Source: Ignavibacteriota bacterium | GTDB taxonomy: Bacteria; Bacteroidota; Ignavibacteria; UBA10030 | NCBI GenBank assembly: GCA_003142575.1 | Contig: PLMS01000069.1 | Span: forward strand, 40,703 to 75,857 | Length of the DNA: 35,155 nt | Direction of reading: 5' to 3' | Part shown: positions 30,286-35,155 of the stretch, piece by piece | Numbering within the stretch: the stretch's first letter is position 1 | How the letters are laid out: the number at the start of each line of letters is the position of its first letter | Translations under genes and position numbers: made by a program | The notes under the pieces: model-generated | What the model saw: the letters and a program-made list of their open reading frames with translations, nothing else | What the model was told of the DNA's origin: nothing | The model's database searches: none

Positions 30286-31641
30286 ATGAAGAAACAAAAA
30301 ATAACAATAATACTCATGTTCTTTGCTTTATCGCTACCGCTCACAGCTCAAACGCTTTCGCTAAAACAATGTATCGAATATGCAAAACAAAATAACAGCA
30401 ACATCAAAATAGCTTCCCTCAATTCTGAGGTTAGTGGAAAACTCGTTAATGAGCAAATCGGCAATGCTCTTCCGCAGATTGACTTTAACGGGTCGTTAAC
30501 CAATAACTTAATAGTAACTACATCATTATTACCGGCCGAATTTATCGGTGGAGCACCGGGCACTTTTATACCGGTGAAAATGGGAACAAAATACAGTGCT
30601 GCTGGTAATATACAGCTGACACAAAAGATTATTGATCCTTCGGTTTGGATAGGATTAAAGGCGGCAAAATTAAGTGCGGATCTGTCTCTACAAAACATTC
30701 AACAAACCGATGAGCAAACTTTTTACAATGTTAGCTCTGCTTACTATAGAGCTCTGGTCATTCAGAAACAGTTTGATAATCTCCATGCAATACTTGCTGC
30801 ATCAGAACAGTCTCTTAAATCTACGGAGCTGAGATATAAAAATGGGATGGCAAAGAAAATAGACGTGGATAAAATAAGAGTGAGTTACAATAACACAAAA
30901 TCACAGGTTGAACAGACAGAACTAAACTGTAAGCAAGCGTTGAATAATCTGAAATATTCAATAGGAATGTCTGTCGATAGCAGTATGATAATTTTAGATT
31001 CTCTTGCTGAAGATTTTTGGGAGAATTACAGTGGACCAAAAGAAAATAATAGTAATCTATTTGAGAATCGGATAGATTATCAAATGCGGAAAACCAATAT
31101 AGCGTTGTATGAAGCAGATAAGCTGAATAATATTGCCGCCTATTTACCGACGCTCTCTTTTTTCGCGAATTATGGTTATCAAGCGATGCGTTCTGAGTTT
31201 GATATCTTCAAGTCGGGTAAGGAATGGTATACGAGTTCTGCAATTGGATTGAATCTCAAGATTCCAATTTTTTCAGGTTTCGGAAGATTGGCTAAGGTAG
31301 AACAGTCGCAGCTAAACATTGAAGTTGCTCAAGAGAATCTAAGGTTATCAGAACAGTCGATAAAGGTGGATATATCCAATTACAATATTCAATATCGGAC
31401 AGCATTGGATAATATTAAAAATGAAAAAGAAAACTTAGCATTAGCGGAAAGCGTTTATAAAAACACGCAATTGGAATTTACCCAGGGTGCAGGGTCTTCG
31501 CTCGATTTAGTCCAGGCGGAAAGTTCCCTAAGAGAGACTCAGAATAATTACTATACCAGGCTGCTGACTCTTTATGTAGCAAAATTAGATAAGGAAAAAG
31601 CCGAAGGTACTTTAATCAACTATATCAATAATCTAAAGTGA
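30286..31641 (+). CDS. tolC: TolC-family outer membrane efflux protein
   Basis: The 451-residue protein has a signal peptide (ILMFFALSLPLTAQ) and the TolC pattern of two repeats. One begins LSLKQCIEYAKQNNSNIK and ends with alpha-barrel helices; the other carries YRALVIQKQFDNL-like helices and a C-terminal NNYYTRLLTLYVAKLDKEKAEG. It forms the outer-membrane duct of the tripartite pump. Its TGA overlaps the start region of the MFP gene (GTG 31638, ATG 31641), which indicates a common mRNA. The symbol names the family rather than orthology to E. coli TolC. Confidence 0.93.
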   Translation: MKKQKITIILMFFALSLPLTAQTLSLKQCIEYAKQNNSNIKIASLNSEVSGKLVNEQIGNALPQIDFNGSLTNNLIVTTSLLPAEFIGGAPGTFIPVKMGTKYSAAGNIQLTQKIIDPSVWIGLKAAKLSADLSLQNIQQTDEQTFYNVSSAYYRALVIQKQFDNLHAILAASEQSLKSTELRYKNGMAKKIDVDKIRVSYNNTKSQVEQTELNCKQALNNLKYSIGMSVDSSMIILDSLAEDFWENYSGPKENNSNLFENRIDYQMRKTNIALYEADKLNNIAAYLPTLSFFANYGYQAMRSEFDIFKSGKEWYTSSAIGLNLKIPIFSGFGRLAKVEQSQLNIEVAQENLRLSEQSIKVDISNYNIQYRTALDNIKNEKENLALAESVYKNTQLEFTQGAGSSLDLVQAESSLRETQNNYYTRLLTLYVAKLDKEKAEGTLINYINNLK

Positions 31642-32702
31642 TGAATATGAAAAAGACAATAATTTATGCAATCGTTACAATCATCATCGTGTTGTCGGCG
31701 ATTAGGTTGATAAGTAACCGCAACCGCATTGTTTCTCAAAATGAAAATCTTACAGCTGATTTTGTTACGGTAAGCATTGCCAACGTGGAAAAAAAAGCGT
31801 CTACTTTCAACCTCAATTTTACGGGAACGTTATATCCTTATAAGGAACTTGACATATCCGCAGAAACCCCCGGTAAAATAACGTCTCTCAATTACGAGCT
31901 CGGGCAGTTTTTCCACAAAGGCGAGGTTATAGCTACAATCGATGACAAAATAAAAAAGCTTTCGTACGAATCGGCAGAGATCGATGCAGATAGATTAAAG
32001 AAAGATTTTGAACGCACAGGAAATTTATATAAAGGTAATGCTTCTTCAGAACAGGAATATGCACTCGCTCGTACTTCATACGAAACTGCTAAAAATAAAT
32101 TCGAGGAAGCGGAAAAACAGTTATCATACACAAAAATAACCGCACCCATAGCAGGAACAATTACAAAAAAAATTGTTGAAGTAGGAAAATACATTAAGGA
32201 GGGCGACCCGATTGCATCCATAGTGGATGTATCGAGGCTAAAAGTAAAAGTAAATGTTTCCGAATCGGATGTTTATTATTTACATACAGGTGACAGAGTA
32301 ACGATTACATCCGATATCTACCCCGGCATAGCATTCAAAGGAAAAATAAGTTTTGTAAGTCCCCGCGGCGACGATACTCACAACTATCCGGTTGAAATCG
32401 AGATTATGAACAGCGCTAAAAATCCTCTGAAAGCCGGAACATTTGTAAATGTTGAAGTAGGAATCGGCTCAAGCAGTACGGCGTTATATATCCCCCGCGA
32501 AGCTTTGCAGGGAAGCATCAAAGATGCAAAAGTATATATTGCCTCTAACGGAAAAGCACTATTAAAAAATATTGTAATCGGGCGGGGAGGCAACGAATCT
32601 CTCGAAGTAGTATCCGGACTTAATGAAAACGATAAAGTGATAGTAAGCGGACAAGTGAATCTTACAGACAACAGAGCGATTAAAATAATCACCAATAATT
32701 AA
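31641..32702 (+). CDS. RND efflux membrane-fusion protein (HlyD/AcrA type)
   Basis: The protein is 353 residues from ATG 31641 (GTG 31638 and ATG 31647 are alternatives). A membrane anchor or signal comes first. Next is a beta-barrel and lipoyl domain (FTGTLYPYKELDISAETPGKI, LNYELGQFFHKGEVIATID), then a coiled-coil hairpin (RLKKDFERTGNLYKGNASSEQE). The second lipoyl half (KITAPIAGTITKKIVEVG) and a C-terminal beta domain (VIVSGQVNLTDNRAIKI) complete it. It links the inner-membrane pump and the TolC duct. It overlaps tolC and is followed 9 nt later by the pump gene. Confidence 0.93.
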   Translation: MNMKKTIIYAIVTIIIVLSAIRLISNRNRIVSQNENLTADFVTVSIANVEKKASTFNLNFTGTLYPYKELDISAETPGKITSLNYELGQFFHKGEVIATIDDKIKKLSYESAEIDADRLKKDFERTGNLYKGNASSEQEYALARTSYETAKNKFEEAEKQLSYTKITAPIAGTITKKIVEVGKYIKEGDPIASIVDVSRLKVKVNVSESDVYYLHTGDRVTITSDIYPGIAFKGKISFVSPRGDDTHNYPVEIEIMNSAKNPLKAGTFVNVEVGIGSSSTALYIPREALQGSIKDAKVYIASNGKALLKNIVIGRGGNESLEVVSGLNENDKVIVSGQVNLTDNRAIKIITNN

Positions 32703-32711
32703 GAAACGACC

Positions 32712-35155
32712 ATGACAGTAACCGAATTAGCAATAAAAAGATCGACGCTGGTTGTAATAGTTTTTACCGCGCTTAGTTTACTCGGGATTTTTTGTTATAG
32801 AATGCTCAACTATGAGCTAATCCCGAAAATAGATATGCCGATGATGATGATTACAACCAACTACCCGGGCGCTTCGGCAGATGAAGTCGAATCATCCGTA
32901 ACAATAAAATTGGAAGACGCGCTTTCGGCTCTTGAAAACGTAAAAAGCATGAGTTCTTCTTCTCAGGAAGGGTATTCAAGTATTATAATGGAACTCGTTG
33001 CCAATACCAATACCGATTTAGCGCTTCAAGATGCACAGAGAAAAGTGAATGCGGTTTTATATCAATTACCGGCAGGTGCAAAAACGCCATCGTTACTCAA
33101 ATTTTCCACTGATGAAATTCCGGTTCTCAAGCTTGGCGTTCATGCAAAAATGGCATCAACAAAATTATATCAAATCACAAAAGATCAAATAAAACCTCGT
33201 TTATCAAAAATAAATGGAGTGGCTCAAGTCACGCTTCTTGGCGGCGATAAACGTGAAATAAAAATAAATGTGGATAGAAATAAACTTTCTGCATATAATA
33301 TTTCGATCAGCGATGTCTATAACGCAGTGAGTAATTCCAACCTGCAATTTGCAACGGGTAAAATAGAAGGGATAACCAGCCAGTATACCATTCGATTATC
33401 CGGAAAGATAACTTCACTCAACCAATTAAGAAGCATTATCATTTTCAAAAATGCCAACGGCAGCTTAATAAAACTATCGGATATCTCGGAAATTGTCGAC
33501 GGTATTGCCGAGCATGATAATCTTAACAAAATAAATGGCGAAAGCTCAATCGGAATACAAATACAAAAACAATCAGATGCAAATTCCGTTAAGGTGTGCG
33601 AACTTGCTAAGAAAGAAATGGCGTTCATCGAAACGCAATACGCGTCATCGGAACTAAAGTTCGAGATCGCTTCGGATAATTCCGTATTTACTCTGGCATC
33701 CGCAAATGCCGTTATAGAAGACTTAGGCTTGGCAATAATACTTGTTGCGATAGTAATGTTTTTATTCCTTCACAGCTTTAGGAATTCGTTTATCATTCTC
33801 ATTTCAATACCCACTTCCTTGCTTTCGGTTTTTACAGCGATGTATATTTTCAACTTTTCACTCAATCTTATGACTTTGATGGCACTAGCATTGGTTATAG
33901 GTATTTTGGTTGACGACTCGATTGTGGTGCTTGAAAATATACACCGGCATTTATCTATGGGAAAAGAAAAAAGTAAAGCAGCCCTCGATGGCAGACATGA
34001 AATCGGATTTACCGCTGTTGCAATTACAATGGTGGATATTGCGGTTTTTATACCCATAGTTTTTATTTCCGGAATGATAGGCAGTATGCTGAGAGAATTT
34101 TCGCTTGTGGTTGTCTTCTCTACTTTGATGAGTCTTTTTGTCTCATTCACCGTTACCCCGCTGCTTGCTTCACGTTTCAGTAAAATAGAGAAACTGACCA
34201 GAAACACATTGATGGGAAAAATCGCGCTTGGCTTCGAAGATATATATATAAAACTTGTCGCTTTCTATGAAAAGGTTTTGAGATGGGGGTTGGGTCACCG
34301 AAAAACAGTAATTGCTGCCGCAACGGTGTTGTTTATTCTATCGTTTTCATTAATCGTTTTTAGTTTTATCGGTACGGAGTTTATGCCAAATAGCGACCGC
34401 GGAGAGCTTACCATTCAACTTGAGGGTGAACCGCAGAACACACTTATTCAGTCGAACAAGCTTTCCGAAAAAGTGGAAAAACTGCTCTTTTCAAAACCGG
34501 AAGTGGTAAAAGTATCTTCGAATATCGGCTATTCAAGTTCGAATATGATGAGTAGTGGAGGAAGTGAACAGCACAAATCGGAATTAACGGTTACGATAGT
34601 TGATAAAAAAGAAAGAAAGCAGACTGTCGAGCAATATGCCGCCAATATAAAGAAAGAAATACTTGCAACCATTCCCGGATTAAAAGTAACTGCCGCAGCC
34701 GCCAGTATGTTTGGTACTAGCGATGCGCCAATCCAAATACTTCTCAGTGGCCCCGATATGACTGAAATTTATAAAACGGCCGACCAGGTAATGTATCTGA
34801 TAAAAGATGTACCGGGTATTAACGACATCAGACTTTCGGTTGAGAAAAGCAAACCGGAAATGCAAATATCGTTAGATCGCGATAAAATGTCGATGCTCGG
34901 TCTCTCTGTTGCAGATGTGGGTAATACACTGCAGCTTGCATTTGCCGGCAATACGGATCTGCAATACTCCGAACTCGGAACAGATTACGATATCGATGTT
35001 AAGCTGGATCAATTCGACCGTAAAAAAACTGACGATATCGGGTCAATAACATTTAAAAATTCCAAAGGTGAGATTATTGAACTAAGACAGTTCGCCAATA
35101 TTTCCCAATCACTTGGCCCGAATAAACTTGAACGTTATAACAGAATTTCTTCGCT
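32712..35155 (+). CDS. RND efflux pump (HAE1 type), 3' end beyond the window
   Basis: The frame from ATG 32712 stays open to the last base, giving about 814 of an expected 1030 residues. The start TELAIKRSTLVVIVFTALS is a first membrane helix, followed by porter-domain sequence (TTNYPGASADEVESSVT). The proton-relay helix near residues 397-412 reads GILVDDSIVVLENIH with the paired acidic residues. Further helices follow (VDIAVFIPIVFISGMIG and a RKTVIAAATVLFI-like segment after 34300). It is a proton-driven exporter of drugs, solvents or bile-like compounds; the substrate is not predictable. The only loss is at the window edge. Confidence 0.93.
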   Translation, partial: MTVTELAIKRSTLVVIVFTALSLLGIFCYRMLNYELIPKIDMPMMMITTNYPGASADEVESSVTIKLEDALSALENVKSMSSSSQEGYSSIIMELVANTNTDLALQDAQRKVNAVLYQLPAGAKTPSLLKFSTDEIPVLKLGVHAKMASTKLYQITKDQIKPRLSKINGVAQVTLLGGDKREIKINVDRNKLSAYNISISDVYNAVSNSNLQFATGKIEGITSQYTIRLSGKITSLNQLRSIIIFKNANGSLIKLSDISEIVDGIAEHDNLNKINGESSIGIQIQKQSDANSVKVCELAKKEMAFIETQYASSELKFEIASDNSVFTLASANAVIEDLGLAIILVAIVMFLFLHSFRNSFIILISIPTSLLSVFTAMYIFNFSLNLMTLMALALVIGILVDDSIVVLENIHRHLSMGKEKSKAALDGRHEIGFTAVAITMVDIAVFIPIVFISGMIGSMLREFSLVVVFSTLMSLFVSFTVTPLLASRFSKIEKLTRNTLMGKIALGFEDIYIKLVAFYEKVLRWGLGHRKTVIAAATVLFILSFSLIVFSFIGTEFMPNSDRGELTIQLEGEPQNTLIQSNKLSEKVEKLLFSKPEVVKVSSNIGYSSSNMMSSGGSEQHKSELTVTIVDKKERKQTVEQYAANIKKEILATIPGLKVTAAAASMFGTSDAPIQILLSGPDMTEIYKTADQVMYLIKDVPGINDIRLSVEKSKPEMQISLDRDKMSMLGLSVADVGNTLQLAFAGNTDLQYSELGTDYDIDVKLDQFDRKKTDDIGSITFKNSKGEIIELRQFANISQSLGPNKLERYNRISS

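Overview
The window looks like a contig from a moderate-GC bacterium (about 40-45% by eye), most likely of the Bacteroidota/Ignavibacteriota (FCB) side of the tree. This rests on gene types only: a DUF362/polyferredoxin pair, a quinol NO reductase, a GH38 mannosidase, DoxX, a SagB-like secreted protein, DUF2264, and a Y1 transposase with flanking palindromic repeats. There is no rRNA or marker gene, so the placement is an inference. I saw no tRNA, rRNA, CRISPR array or integrase.

Layout. (1) 1-6629, plus strand: redox and nitrosative-stress block. It holds the 3' part of a DUF362 protein, a membrane polyferredoxin, a SAM methyltransferase, a full-length quinol-type nitric oxide reductase, a hemerythrin-like protein and a stand-alone receiver domain. 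(2) 6660-17984, almost all minus strand: a patchwork of unrelated one- or two-gene modules (two ICMT-family methyltransferases, a Mg2+ P-type ATPase, DUF2061, a secreted DUF3142 pair, a SagB-like protein, DUF2264, small membrane proteins). They are separated by palindromic repeats with a recurring GTTRRRY-like core placed 25-56 nt before the next start codon. Gene debris lies here too: a RibD-type reductase remnant, an rtcB 3' end, and a rhomboid protease cut at its active site. This looks like an integron-type cassette array without an integrase (CALIN-like), which remains a hypothesis. (3) 17985-24410, minus strand: a type I restriction-modification operon read hsdR, transposase, hsdM-hsdS fusion, second hsdS half, HEPN-like gene. 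The M-S fusion is split by a 4-nt tandem duplication. A Y1 transposase with two near-identical flanking repeats sits between hsdR and hsdM. (4) 24564-29256, minus strand: a transmembrane-only ABC protein, DoxX and a GH38 alpha-mannosidase. (5) 29575-35155, plus strand: a TetR-controlled tripartite RND efflux operon (TolC, membrane-fusion protein, RND pump running off the window), with two matching operator-like palindromes.

How the genes work together. norB and the hemerythrin gene form a plausible NO-detoxification unit. The tetR-tolC-mfp-rnd genes form a drug or solvent efflux system under local repression. The hsd genes form one defence operon that may carry an extra RNase effector. The cassette-like zone shows no single pathway, which fits piecemeal acquisition.
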